The notes under the pieces: generated by a model | What the model was told of the DNA's origin: nothing | Database searches by the model: none | Seen by the model: only the letters and a program-made list of their open reading frames with translations | Shown here: piece after piece, positions 1 through 7,586 of the stretch | Position numbering within the stretch: position 1 is the stretch's first letter | Layout: every line of letters starts with the position of its first letter | Assembly (NCBI GenBank): GCA_017938785.1 | Contig: JAGBAU010000302.1 | Span: 1 to 10,356 of the forward strand | Origin: Clostridia bacterium | Lineage (GTDB): Bacteria > Bacillota_A > Clostridia > Christensenellales > Aristaeellaceae | Direction of reading: 5' to 3' | DNA length: 10,356 bases | Made by a program: the position numbers and the translations under genes

Positions 1-160
1 GATCGCCATCGGTTCCGGCGGAAATTACGCCCTAGCAGCCGCCCGCGCACTGATTCAGAACACCGATCTTCCCGCCCATGAAATCGCGCAGAAGGCCCTG
101 AAGGTCGCCAGCGAAATCTGCGTGTACACCAACGGCAACATCATCGTTGAGACCGTTTAA
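1..160 (+). CDS. hslV: HslV (ClpQ) protease subunit, 3' end only
   Basis: This is the last 52 codons of the peptidase subunit of the HslVU (ClpQY) ATP-dependent protease, read from base 2 to a TAA at 158-160. The fragment begins [17 protein letters not shown], the glycine-rich segment and following helix typical of the C-terminal part of HslV, and continues with [20 protein letters not shown], which matches the conserved end of the family. HslV forms a double hexamer of N-terminal-threonine proteases that degrades proteins unfolded by HslU in the cytoplasm. The catalytic threonine lies upstream, outside the window, so activity cannot be judged. The gene is directly followed by hslU with a 12-base gap, the standard operon order. 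Recognition is by sequence recall, not by search. Confidence 0.95.
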   Translation, partial: IAIGSGGNYALAAARALIQNTDLPAHEIAQKALKVASEICVYTNGNIIVETV

Positions 161-172
161 AGGAGACTATCC

Positions 173-1543
173 ATGACTACACTCACCCCCCGCGAGATCG
201 TTCGCGAGCTGGACAGATATATCATCGGTCAGAGCGAAGCCAAGCGCGCCGTGGCCGTGGCCCTGCGCAACCGCTATCGCCGCGCCCAGCTGCCCGAGGA
301 AATCCGCGAAGAAGTGACCCCCAAGAACATCCTGATGATCGGCCCCACGGGCGTGGGTAAAACCGAAATCGCCCGCCGCCTGGCCAAGCTTGTGGACGCT
401 CCCTTCATCAAGGTAGAAGCCACCAAGTTCACCGAGGTGGGCTACGTGGGCCGCGATGTGGAATCCATCATCCGCGACCTGATCGAAGCTTCCATCCGCC
501 TGGTAAAGAACCAGCATTCCGCCCGTGTGCGCAGGAATGCCGAGGTTGTGGTGGAAAACCGCCTGGTGGATCTGCTGAGCCATGCCCAGAAGCCCAAGAA
601 GCCGGTCAATCCCATCGAAATCCTGCTGGGCAACAAGCCCAAGGAGCCGGAGCTCTCCCCCGAGGAGAAAAACGCCCTGGCCATCCGCCAGGACGATGTG
701 CGCACCCGCCTGCGCCGCGGCGAGCTGGAAAATGAAATCGTCGAGGTTGAAGTCGAGGAAACCTCTCCCCAGATGGAAGTTCCCGGCATGGACATGAACA
801 TGAACGATGTGCTCGGTTCCATCATGCCCAAGAAGACCAAGATCCGCAAGGTGACCGTGCGCGAAGCCCGCAAGATTCTGCAGGCGGAGGAAGAAACCAA
901 CCTCATCGACATGGACGCCGTTCATTCCGAGGCCATCGACCGCGCTGAACAGCACGGCATCGTATTCCTGGATGAAATCGACAAGGTCGCCGGCCGCAGC
1001 GGCGGTCACGGCCCGGACGTGAGCCGCGAAGGCGTGCAGCGCGATATCCTGCCCATCGTGGAAGGCACCACCGTGAACACCAAGTACGGCCCGGTGAAGA
1101 CCGACCACATGCTCTTCATCGCCGCAGGCGCGTTCCATGTGGCAAAGGTTACCGACCTGATTCCCGAGCTGCAGGGCCGCTTCCCCGTGCGCGTGGATCT
1201 GAAGCCCCTGACGGTGGAAGACTACAAGTGTATCCTGACCCAGCCGGAAAACGCCCTCATCCGCCAGTACCAGCTGCTGCTGGGTGTGGACGGCGTATCC
1301 CTGGACTTCCAGGAAAGCGCCCTTGAAACCATCGCCGAATGCGCATGGCGCGCCAACGAAACCAAGGAAAACATCGGCGCCCGCCGCCTGCACACCATGC
1401 TGGAGCGCATCCTGAACGACATCGCCTTCAATGCCGGCGGCGGCGACGCCCCGGAAATCTGCGTTTCCATTGACGCCAACTACGTCAACGCCCAGCTGGG
1501 CGAGGATGCGCATGCCAAGGATGTAAGAAAGTATATCCTGTAA
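173..1543 (+). CDS. hslU: HslU (ClpY) ATPase subunit of the HslVU protease
   Basis: This 456-residue AAA+ ATPase unfolds substrates and feeds them to HslV in the cytoplasm. The length is normal for the family. Visible motifs are Walker A GPTGVGKT (57-64), the pore loop GYVG (90-93), Walker B IVFLDEID (263-270), a probable arginine finger in ELQGRFPVR (332-340), and sensor 2 GARR (402-405). The charged, family-specific I domain lies between about residues 110 and 245. The C-terminus ends VRKYIL, like the conserved tail that HslU inserts into HslV to activate it. The ATG at 173 is set by AGGAG at 161-165, and the protein begins with the expected TPREIVRELDRYIIGQ. It lies 12 bases after hslV and is surely cotranscribed with it. 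A strong hairpin terminator follows. In many Bacillota codY comes next, but not here. Confidence 0.98.
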   Translation: MTTLTPREIVRELDRYIIGQSEAKRAVAVALRNRYRRAQLPEEIREEVTPKNILMIGPTGVGKTEIARRLAKLVDAPFIKVEATKFTEVGYVGRDVESIIRDLIEASIRLVKNQHSARVRRNAEVVVENRLVDLLSHAQKPKKPVNPIEILLGNKPKEPELSPEEKNALAIRQDDVRTRLRRGELENEIVEVEVEETSPQMEVPGMDMNMNDVLGSIMPKKTKIRKVTVREARKILQAEEETNLIDMDAVHSEAIDRAEQHGIVFLDEIDKVAGRSGGHGPDVSREGVQRDILPIVEGTTVNTKYGPVKTDHMLFIAAGAFHVAKVTDLIPELQGRFPVRVDLKPLTVEDYKCILTQPENALIRQYQLLLGVDGVSLDFQESALETIAECAWRANETKENIGARRLHTMLERILNDIAFNAGGGDAPEICVSIDANYVNAQLGEDAHAKDVRKYIL

Positions 1544-1552
1544 TGCAAATTG

Positions 1553-1558
1553 TATAAT
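1553..1558 (+). promoter_or_regulatory. Candidate -10 box (TATAAT) after hslU
   Basis: A perfect TATAAT lies 10 bases after the hslU stop codon. No convincing -35 is seen at 16-18 bases upstream and the TGn extension is not in register, so the assignment is weak. If active, transcription would start near 1565 and run straight into the hairpin terminator at 1578-1610, which would then act as a leader attenuator for the nucleotidyltransferase gene. Confidence 0.3.
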
Positions 1559-1577
1559 TCATGTCCTGAACGGAGAG

Positions 1578-1610
1578 AATACCGCATAGATACTGCTATG
1601 CGGTATTTTT
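1578..1610 (+). terminator. Rho-independent terminator after hslU
   Basis: A perfect 12-bp stem (AATACCGCATAG at 1578-1589 and CTATGCGGTATT at 1596-1607) encloses a 6-base loop (ATACTG). It ends in a run of five T at 1606-1610. It closes the hslVU transcript. The next gene's start codon is only 30 bases further on, so that gene needs its own promoter or readthrough past this hairpin. Confidence 0.88.
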
Positions 1611-1629
1611 ATGCTGCGCTTTGCGCACG

Positions 1630-1638
1630 AGGAAAGGA
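1630..1638 (+). promoter_or_regulatory. Ribosome binding site that sets the GTG start at 1641
   Basis: AGGAAAGGA stands 2-7 bases before GTG at 1641, depending on which purine block pairs with 16S rRNA. It supports GTG over the in-frame ATG at 1611. The latter has no ribosome binding site and abuts the terminator T-run. Confidence 0.75.
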
Positions 1639-1640
1639 TT

Positions 1641-3962
1641 GTGAATGGATTGAAAGCGATCATCATGGCGGGCGGCGAGGGTTCGCGCCTGAGACCCCTG
1701 ACATGCGATTGTCCCAAGCCCATGCTGCGCCTGATGGGCAAACCCTTGATGGAATACGCCGTGCGGCTGCTTCAAAAATATGGTATCAACGAAATCGGTG
1801 CGACCCTGGGCTACCTGCCCGACGCCATCATGGATTACTTCGGCGATGGCGAAGCCTTCGGGACGCACCTGCACTACTACATTGAAAAGAGTCCGCTCGG
1901 CACGGCGGGAAGCGTGAAGCGCGCGCAGGATTTCCTGGATGAGCGCTTCATTGTTCTCTCCGGCGACGGCATCACCGATTTTGATCTCTCCCGGGCGCTG
2001 CGCTTTCATGCGCAAAAGGGCGCGGCGGCCACGCTTCTTCTGAAGAAATCCGCCCATCCCCAGGAATATGGCATGGTGGTCGCAGATGATGATAGCCGCA
2101 TCCTGTCCTTCCACGAAAAGCCCGGCCGAAGCGACGTATATTCCGATCTGATCAACACCGGCATCTACATCCTGGAGCCGGAAATCCTGCGCCGCATCCC
2201 CGAAGGCCAGCCCTACGATTTCGGTCATGACCTCTTCCCTGCCCTGGTAGCTGCCGGTGCGCCGGTCTACGGCTATATCGCCCCGGGCTATTGGTGCGAT
2301 GTTGGGGATGTTGCCGCCTACCTGCGCGTGCATGCGGACGCCCTGCGGGGCATGATCTCCATCGATGGATTGCAGCCCTGTACAAGCGGCGCGATACTGG
2401 ATCCCGGCTGCACCATTGAAGCGCCGGTGTTCATCGCCCCCGGCGCCCACATCTGCGCCGGAAGCCGCATCGGTCCCTATAGCGTGATCGGTGAAAACTG
2501 CTTCGTCGCCCCGGGCGCAGACATCAAGCGCAGCCTGCTGTTTTCCTCGGCAAGAATCGAACCCAACGCTCAACTGCGGGGCAGCATCGTGGGCACAAAC
2601 GCCATCATCGGCGAAGGCGCGCAGCTCTACGAGGAGAGCGCCGTTGGCAGCAATTCCCGTGTGGGCGAGCGCGCCGTGCTGCTGCCGGGGGTAAAGCTAT
2701 GGCCGGAAAAGGCCATCCCCTGCGGCGAAAAGCCGGAGGCCAACATCGTATGGGGCTCCCGGCGGGAGATGCGCTTCATCGGCGGTGCATTGGAGGTTGA
2801 AAATCCCGCCCAGGCCACCCGCGCTGCCGAAGCCTGCGTGGCCCACATGAAGCCCCGGGAACTGGTATTGGGCCGGAGCGCATCCTGCGTGGCGGACGCC
2901 CTGCAGCATGCAGTTATCGCCGGAGCTATGGCGCAGGGGATTCAGATTATAGATGCGGGCGTATGCACACTGCCCCAGCTTCGGTATGTGCTGCGGCTTC
3001 TTCACGCGGATGCGGCGATGCTGGTAGAGGCGGATTCAATCATTCCTCTGAACGCACAGGGAGCAACCTTCACGGAGCGCAGCCAGCGGGATATATTGAA
3101 GCTCATGGAACGGCAGGACTTTGCCGGGCCCTTCGCCACCATTACCCACCCGCTGGCCCATACGGGAGATATTTCCGCGCTTTATGCAGCAGATACGGCT
3201 TCCGCCTTCCTGGCTGCCCATGCGCCAAAGCTCCTGCTCTGCGCCGATGGGTTGGTTTTGGAGACCGCCGAACAGGTATGCCGCCGTGTCGGATTGCAGG
3301 TGGAGACGGAATATGCGCTGGACAACATGCATCCGGTCGGGGATGAAATCGGTATCTACCTGCCGGACAGCGGCGAAACCGCGCTGCTGGCAGATGAACA
3401 GGGTATGATGACCGAGGGACAGCGGCAGCTGGCCTGCGCCTGGACGGCGCTGGAAATGGGCGAAAAAAAGCTTTTCCTGCCTGCACATGCCACGCAGTCC
3501 ATTGAAGAACTGGCCCGCCGCTATGACGCGGAAACACTCTACCTGTACAAAGAATCTTCGCTTTGGATGGATAGCCTTGCAAAGGAATCTACCCTGCAGT
3601 TTCGCCTGCAGTTGGATGGGCTGTACTTTGCCCTCGCCTTCCTTTCCCTGTTGTCAGACAGGAGGCTCAGCCTGAACCACTGGCGAAGGATGATGCCGGA
3701 GGTCTGCCGAAGCACGCAGGGTATACCCGTTCCCTCCGGAGAGAGCGGTCGGGTGCTGCACCAAATCGCCAGGGAAGCAAAAAACGCCCGTATGGGCGGA
3801 GGCGTGCGGCTGATGCGGGAAAACGGCTGGGCATGGCTGGGTCTGGACGAAAAGGGCGCGCAGCTGAACATCATCGCAGAAGCGATGGACATGGAAACCA
3901 GCCGGGAAATCTGTGATTTCTACGAAAACGAAATTCTCCGGCTGCTCGCCGGTCGGGATTGA
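1641..3962 (+). CDS. Fused mannose-1-phosphate guanylyltransferase-like / phosphomannomutase-like protein
   Basis: From the GTG start this is a 773-residue protein in three parts. Residues 1-235 are a nucleotidyltransferase: the pyrophosphorylase signature GGEGSRLRPLTCDCPKP (11-27), the metal-binding LSGDG (106-110), FHEKP (157-161), INTGIYILEPEI (171-182), and GYWCDVGD (216-223). Residues about 245-350 are hexapeptide repeats of a left-handed beta-helix (PGCTIEAPVFIAPGAHI and following). Residues about 380-773 align in outline with alpha-phosphohexomutases, including DEIGIYL (568-574) and a C-terminal AEAMDMETSREICDFY. However, the phosphoserine loop (TASHNP type) and the metal-binding DGDGDR loop are not recognisable. 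Similar fusions are known in Bacillota, cyanobacteria and actinobacteria, usually named mannose-1-phosphate guanylyltransferase. The likely product is a nucleotide sugar (GDP-mannose or another NDP-hexose) for cell-surface glycans. The exact nucleotide and sugar cannot be read from sequence. The C-terminal half is probably regulatory or structural. Confidence 0.85.
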   Translation: MNGLKAIIMAGGEGSRLRPLTCDCPKPMLRLMGKPLMEYAVRLLQKYGINEIGATLGYLPDAIMDYFGDGEAFGTHLHYYIEKSPLGTAGSVKRAQDFLDERFIVLSGDGITDFDLSRALRFHAQKGAAATLLLKKSAHPQEYGMVVADDDSRILSFHEKPGRSDVYSDLINTGIYILEPEILRRIPEGQPYDFGHDLFPALVAAGAPVYGYIAPGYWCDVGDVAAYLRVHADALRGMISIDGLQPCTSGAILDPGCTIEAPVFIAPGAHICAGSRIGPYSVIGENCFVAPGADIKRSLLFSSARIEPNAQLRGSIVGTNAIIGEGAQLYEESAVGSNSRVGERAVLLPGVKLWPEKAIPCGEKPEANIVWGSRREMRFIGGALEVENPAQATRAAEACVAHMKPRELVLGRSASCVADALQHAVIAGAMAQGIQIIDAGVCTLPQLRYVLRLLHADAAMLVEADSIIPLNAQGATFTERSQRDILKLMERQDFAGPFATITHPLAHTGDISALYAADTASAFLAAHAPKLLLCADGLVLETAEQVCRRVGLQVETEYALDNMHPVGDEIGIYLPDSGETALLADEQGMMTEGQRQLACAWTALEMGEKKLFLPAHATQSIEELARRYDAETLYLYKESSLWMDSLAKESTLQFRLQLDGLYFALAFLSLLSDRRLSLNHWRRMMPEVCRSTQGIPVPSGESGRVLHQIAREAKNARMGGGVRLMRENGWAWLGLDEKGAQLNIIAEAMDMETSREICDFYENEILRLLAGRD

Positions 3963-3987
3963 AAACCGGGGCGGGATGTGGTAATAT
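3959..3987 (+). promoter_or_regulatory. Candidate promoter for the homocysteine methyltransferase gene
   Basis: TTGAAA (3959-3964, overlapping the upstream stop codon) and TAATAT (3982-3987) are separated by 17 bases. They match the sigma-A consensus at 5/6 and 4/6 positions, which gives a start near 3994. The gene could also be cotranscribed with the upstream gene, since no terminator is seen between them. Confidence 0.4.
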
Positions 3988-4022
3988 AACGGCGAACATT
4001 CGCAAACAAAGGAGACGCTTCC

Positions 4023-4889
4023 ATGACGCGCAAAGAATTTCGAGAACTGCTTCTATCCGGCCCCATCATTCTGGACGGTGCAACGGGTTCCAACCTGCGT
4101 GCGGCGGGCATGCCCGTGGGCATCAGCACCGAAGCCTGGGTGTTGGAACATGAAGAAATATTGATGAACCTACAGCGCGCCTATGTAGAAGCGGGCAGCC
4201 AGGTCGTCTACGCCCCCACCTTCGGCGCAAACGCCGTCACCATGGCCATGTACGGCCGTGAGGATGTAGAGGAACTGAACCGTGCACTGGTAGCCCTCTC
4301 CAGGCGCGCCGTGGAAGGCCGCGCCTTTGTCGCCGGGGATATGACCACCACCGGCAAGCGCGTGGACGGGGATGAAATCAGCTATGATGCGCTGATGGAG
4401 GTCTACCGCCGCCAGGCCCAGTCGCAGCTGGATGCGGGCGTGGATCTGTTTGTGGTGGAAACCATGCTGGGCGTCACCGAATGCTCCGCCGCCATCGAAG
4501 CCGTGCGCTCCATCTGCGATCTGCCGGTGATGTGCACCATGACCCTGGACGCCATCGGCGGCGCTTATTTCGACGGCGACGCCGAGCAGCTGGCCCTTGC
4601 CCTTCCCGAACTGGGTGCAGACGCCATCGGTGTGAACTGCGGCCAGGGCCCGGAGCTCTACGAGAACGTGGTCGCCCGGATGGCCAGCCTCACCGATACG
4701 CCCATCATCGCCAAGCCCAACGCGGGCATGCCGGTGATTCAGGAGGACGGTAGCGCCGTATACAGCATGACCCCCGGTAAATTCGGCAGGGAGATGCGCA
4801 AGCTGCAAAAGGCAGGGGCAAAGATCCTCGGCGGCTGCTGCGGCACCACCCCGGAACACATTCAAATGCTCAGGGAATTCTGCAAATAA
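4023..4889 (+). CDS. Homocysteine S-methyltransferase family protein
   Basis: This 288-residue protein is a zinc-dependent homocysteine methyltransferase barrel, the fold of MetH module 1, BHMT and MmuM. It activates homocysteine (or a related thiol) for methylation to methionine in the cytoplasm. Seen are the N-terminal IILDGATGSNLRAAGM (15-30), APTFGANAV (64-72), VETMLGVTE (145-153), and the three predicted zinc ligands: C206 in GVNCGQGP and C272-C273 in GGCCGTTP. The start ATG has AAAGGAG at 4008-4014 with 8-base spacing. The protein has only the homocysteine-binding barrel. No folate, cobalamin or methylene-THF reductase domain follows, so the methyl donor could be S-methylmethionine, a methylated corrinoid protein or another partner encoded elsewhere. 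It is about as close to a detached MetH N-terminal domain as to MmuM, and I cannot decide between them. Confidence 0.88.
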   Translation: MTRKEFRELLLSGPIILDGATGSNLRAAGMPVGISTEAWVLEHEEILMNLQRAYVEAGSQVVYAPTFGANAVTMAMYGREDVEELNRALVALSRRAVEGRAFVAGDMTTTGKRVDGDEISYDALMEVYRRQAQSQLDAGVDLFVVETMLGVTECSAAIEAVRSICDLPVMCTMTLDAIGGAYFDGDAEQLALALPELGADAIGVNCGQGPELYENVVARMASLTDTPIIAKPNAGMPVIQEDGSAVYSMTPGKFGREMRKLQKAGAKILGGCCGTTPEHIQMLREFCK

Positions 4890-4934
4890 GCAAAACCCGC
4901 TTTCGGATATCCGAAAGCGGGCTCTTTGCTTATT
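4885..4934. terminator. Shared bidirectional terminator between convergent genes
   Basis: An 11-bp stem (CCCGCTTTCGG 4896-4906, CCGAAAGCGGG 4911-4921, loop ATAT) is flanked by a further 10-bp outer inverted repeat (AATAAGCAAA 4885-4894, TTTGCTTATT 4925-4934). A small asymmetric internal loop separates the two. The outer arms include the stop codon of the homocysteine methyltransferase gene and end at the stop of the opposing acyl-CoA synthetase gene. On the minus strand the core stem is followed by TTTTGCTTATTT, a better T tract than on the plus strand. It therefore probably ends both transcripts, more efficiently the minus one. Confidence 0.85.
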
Positions 4935-6658
4935 TATGCGCTCCTGGACGCCTCTTCTTCCTCCAGTATCCTGTAGGCAACCTTGCCCACCAGGGTCTTG
5001 GGAAGCTCGGAGCGGAACTCAATTTCATAGGGCAGGGCGTATTTGGCAATGTTCTTGCGGCAGTAGTCCATGATCTTTTCCCGGGTTGCATCGTTGGCCT
5101 CGAAGCCGGGCTTGAGCACGATGAACGCCTTCACCTTCTGCATCTTGTAGGGATCCTTCACGCCGATGACGCAGCTCATATGCACGGCTTCATAGGCGTC
5201 CAGCAGGTTTTCAATCTGGCTGGGATAGACATTGTAGCCGCTGGTTACAATCATGCGCTTGATGCGCTGCTTGAAGTAAATGAAGCCGTCGCTGTCCATC
5301 ATGCCCAGGTCGCCGGTATGCACCCAGGTGAGGCCGTCTGCATGCCTGCGCAGGGTATCGGCGGTCTCCTGGGGATGATTTACATACTCCAGCATGACCG
5401 TGGGACCGGCCAGGCAGATTTCGCCCTCCTCACCGTAGGGAAGCTCCTCCTCAGTGCCGGGCCTGACAATTTTATAGTAGGTATCCGGGAAGGGAATACC
5501 GATGGAACCCTCACGGGCAAGTCCATTGGGCGTGAGGCAGCTGGCGGTGACGCACTCGGTGGTGCCGTAGCCTTCGCGCACCTCGATGGCGGCCTTATGC
5601 TCCTTCAGGAAGATATCGATGCGCTTCTTCAGCTCCACGGGCAGGCTGTCGCCGCCGGAAAACATGCCCTTCAGGCAGGAGAGATCCAGCTTCTCCAGCC
5701 CGGGCAGGCGCAGCAGCGCTTCATACAGCGTGGGCACGCCTGCAATGAAGTTGGGTTTATGCTTGGCCAGAAGCTCCGCATAGGTCTTGGGGGTAAAGCG
5801 GGGCACCAGCGTGCAGTGGCCGCCGCTGATCAGCATGGAATGCACGCTCACGCCCAGGCCGAAGCCATGGAACATGGGCATGATGGACAGCATCTTATCG
5901 CCGGGCTTGAAGATGGGGTTGGTGGCAATGATCTGCATGCCCAGGGCGTTGAAATTCAGGTTGGAAAGCAGGATGCCCTTGGTGGTACCGGTGGTGCCGC
6001 CGCTGTAGAGGATGACCGCCGGATCGGTGGCTGCACGCTTCACGCGGGAATCGCCGGTGAAGGCCCTGCCGTTCTGCAAAAACTGCTTCCAGGTGATATA
6101 ATCGCCGCTTTCGGGAAGCTTCGGGATTTTTCGGCCCTCGGTCAGGCTGTAGCCCAGCTTCATCACGGGGCTGAGGGCGTCCCTGACGCTGGCGATAATC
6201 AGGGTCTTAAGCGCCGGGGTATTCCCGCGGATGGCGGCGAACTTGCCGTAGAACTGGTCCAGGGTGAGGGCCGCCACAGATTTGGAATCGTTTAGGTAGA
6301 ATTCAATTTCGCCCTCCGCAGACAGGGGATGGATCATGTTGGCAATGGCGCCCACCATGTTCACCGCATAGAACATGCTCACGGCCTGGGGCGCGTTGGG
6401 CATGGCGATGGTGACACGGTCGTTCTCCTTCACGCCAGCGGCACGCAACGCCCGGGCGCAGGCATAGATATCCTCCACGGCGGTGCGGTAGCTGGTGCTC
6501 TTGCCCATGAAATCATAGGCGGTAAAATCGGGATACTGTTCCGCCGCCTTCTCCACAGCTTCGCACATGCTCCACTCCGGATAATCCAGATGAGCCGGAA
6601 TACCGTTCATGAAAGGCATCCAGGGCGTTTTTACAGCATCGGGTTTAAAGAAAATCAC
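4934..6658 (-). CDS. AMP-forming acyl-CoA synthetase (FadD-like)
   Basis: This 574-residue member of the adenylate-forming ANL superfamily would activate a carboxylic acid with ATP to an acyl-AMP and pass it to CoA. All core motifs are present: P-loop YSGGTTGTTKG (218-228), GMFSGGDSLP (331-340), EGYGTTE (362-368), HTGDLG (447-452), the hinge region IKRMIVTSGYNVYPSQIE (466-483), and the C-terminal catalytic lysine K559 in PKTLVGKVAYR. The domain layout suits medium- or long-chain fatty acyl-CoA ligases, but aryl or other acids are possible. No membrane segment is obvious. The GTG start overlaps the stop of the upstream acyltransferase gene (GTGA), with AGGAGG 7 bases before it, so the two are translationally coupled. 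The shared operon suggests that the acyl-CoA is used by that acyltransferase. The substrate is unknown. Confidence 0.92.
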   Translation of the reverse strand: MIFFKPDAVKTPWMPFMNGIPAHLDYPEWSMCEAVEKAAEQYPDFTAYDFMGKSTSYRTAVEDIYACARALRAAGVKENDRVTIAMPNAPQAVSMFYAVNMVGAIANMIHPLSAEGEIEFYLNDSKSVAALTLDQFYGKFAAIRGNTPALKTLIIASVRDALSPVMKLGYSLTEGRKIPKLPESGDYITWKQFLQNGRAFTGDSRVKRAATDPAVILYSGGTTGTTKGILLSNLNFNALGMQIIATNPIFKPGDKMLSIMPMFHGFGLGVSVHSMLISGGHCTLVPRFTPKTYAELLAKHKPNFIAGVPTLYEALLRLPGLEKLDLSCLKGMFSGGDSLPVELKKRIDIFLKEHKAAIEVREGYGTTECVTASCLTPNGLAREGSIGIPFPDTYYKIVRPGTEEELPYGEEGEICLAGPTVMLEYVNHPQETADTLRRHADGLTWVHTGDLGMMDSDGFIYFKQRIKRMIVTSGYNVYPSQIENLLDAYEAVHMSCVIGVKDPYKMQKVKAFIVLKPGFEANDATREKIMDYCRKNIAKYALPYEIEFRSELPKTLVGKVAYRILEEEEASRSA

Positions 6659-6671
6659 AGGTTTACCTCCT
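6655..6671 (-). promoter_or_regulatory. AGGAGG site and GTGA overlap coupling the two minus-strand genes
   Basis: Read on the minus strand, AGGAGG (6671 to 6666) lies 7 bases before GTG (6658-6656). This GTG shares bases with the TGA stop (6657-6655) of the preceding gene. The site fixes the GTG as start and indicates translational coupling. Confidence 0.85.
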
Positions 6672-7533
6672 CGTTGGCGGGACGGTCAAGCAGCTCCGGA
6701 TGCTCCATGATGTGCTTGAAGATTTTGATGGTCTTGGAGTAGTAGTAACCATCGGCGATGCGCTCGTCCAGGGTGATGCCCAGGGGAAGCAGCTCGCGCA
6801 TTTCATAGCTGCCGTCCGGCTTGAACACCGGGCCGATATGCTTTTCGCCGATCACCACGAACAGGGAGCAGGTGCCCCAGTTGCTCAGGTGATGATAGCC
6901 GGCCTTCAGGCCGATGGAGCCCAGGTTGGAAAGATATACGGATGCATAATTCGGATCGGCCTTGATCAGGTCGTAGGGCACCTTGCCATAGTAATCCAGA
7001 CGGTGCAGGATGTAGGCCAGAGGCCGCAGGATGAAGCGGGGCAGCTTCATCAGTACAGCCATCAGATTGGTGGAATGATCCAGCTTATCCTCCCGGCGAC
7101 ACTCAAAGATTTCCTGCATGATCTCCTCGTGGAAGGAATCGATGGTGGTATCCGGACCGAACTTTTTGAAGGCCAGGGCCTCGTGGGCCTCATCTGCAAA
7201 GCGCTTCTTGATGGTGAAAGCCACGGACAAATGATCGCGGCTGAAGAGGCGGTTGCCCTTCACAAAATAGTTCATCTGCGGACGCAGGGTGATGGTTTTC
7301 ACCAGCGCACAGGCCACGCAGTGGAAGATGGTATAGCGGTGCGCCTTATCCAGACCCTCGTTCTTTTTCGCCAGGAATTCGTTCAGGGGACCCAGATCGA
7401 TTTCCTCCTGGATGAAGGCTTCATTATCTGCGCGGTTGATATACAGATAGGGCACAAAGCCGTGCATGGGGTCGCAATCGCGAACCCAGGTAGCGTCAAA
7501 ACGGTCGCCGCGGCGCTTCTTTTTCTTATCCAA
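6655..7533 (-). CDS. Free-standing E2/CAT-superfamily acyltransferase, catalytic His replaced by Glu
   Basis: This 292-residue protein resembles only the catalytic domain of 2-oxoacid dehydrogenase E2 acyltransferases. It has no lipoyl domain and no E1/E3-binding domain. The best match to the family is SNLGSIGL (202-209), like the E2 SNLG(S)FG segment. It is followed by the segment ending LFVVIGE and by LGITLDERIADGYYYSKTIKIFKHIMEHPELL (251-282), which aligns with the E2 DHRxxDG region and C-terminal helix. The usual catalytic histidine of HxxxDG is Glu257. The N-terminus is very basic (MDKKKKRRGDR). The start is TTG at 7533: an in-frame TGA lies three codons upstream, and GGAAAGGA is 9 bases before it. 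Databases often call such proteins '2-oxo acid dehydrogenase subunit E2', but a dehydrogenase role is unlikely without a lipoyl domain. It is the first gene of an operon with an acyl-CoA synthetase, so acyl-CoA binding or acyl transfer is the reasonable guess. Confidence 0.75.
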   Translation of the reverse strand: MDKKKKRRGDRFDATWVRDCDPMHGFVPYLYINRADNEAFIQEEIDLGPLNEFLAKKNEGLDKAHRYTIFHCVACALVKTITLRPQMNYFVKGNRLFSRDHLSVAFTIKKRFADEAHEALAFKKFGPDTTIDSFHEEIMQEIFECRREDKLDHSTNLMAVLMKLPRFILRPLAYILHRLDYYGKVPYDLIKADPNYASVYLSNLGSIGLKAGYHHLSNWGTCSLFVVIGEKHIGPVFKPDGSYEMRELLPLGITLDERIADGYYYSKTIKIFKHIMEHPELLDRPANEEVNL

Positions 7534-7550
7534 TGTATTTCATCCTTTCC
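7531..7550 (-). promoter_or_regulatory. Ribosome binding site and TTG start of the acyltransferase gene
   Basis: On the minus strand, GGAAAGGA (7550 to 7543) precedes TTG (7533-7531) by 9 bases. An ATG that overlaps the site is in another frame and stops after five codons. The only nearby in-frame start is the TTG, because TGA occurs three codons before it. Confidence 0.7.
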
Positions 7551-7586
7551 GGGGGAATGCCTTTTCATATACCTATTAAAAAGTAT

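Noticed and set aside
167..1513. 448-codon minus-strand open frame opposite hslU
   Set aside because: It is a shadow of hslU produced by GC-rich codon use; the product is a His/Gly/Ala-rich sequence without a domain.
1611..1640. ATG at 1611 as start of the fused nucleotidyltransferase
   Set aside because: It directly follows the terminator T-run and has no ribosome binding site; the family start aligns with the GTG at 1641.
5180..6295. 371-codon plus-strand open frame opposite the acyl-CoA synthetase
   Set aside because: The minus-strand frame has all synthetase motifs; this frame has none.
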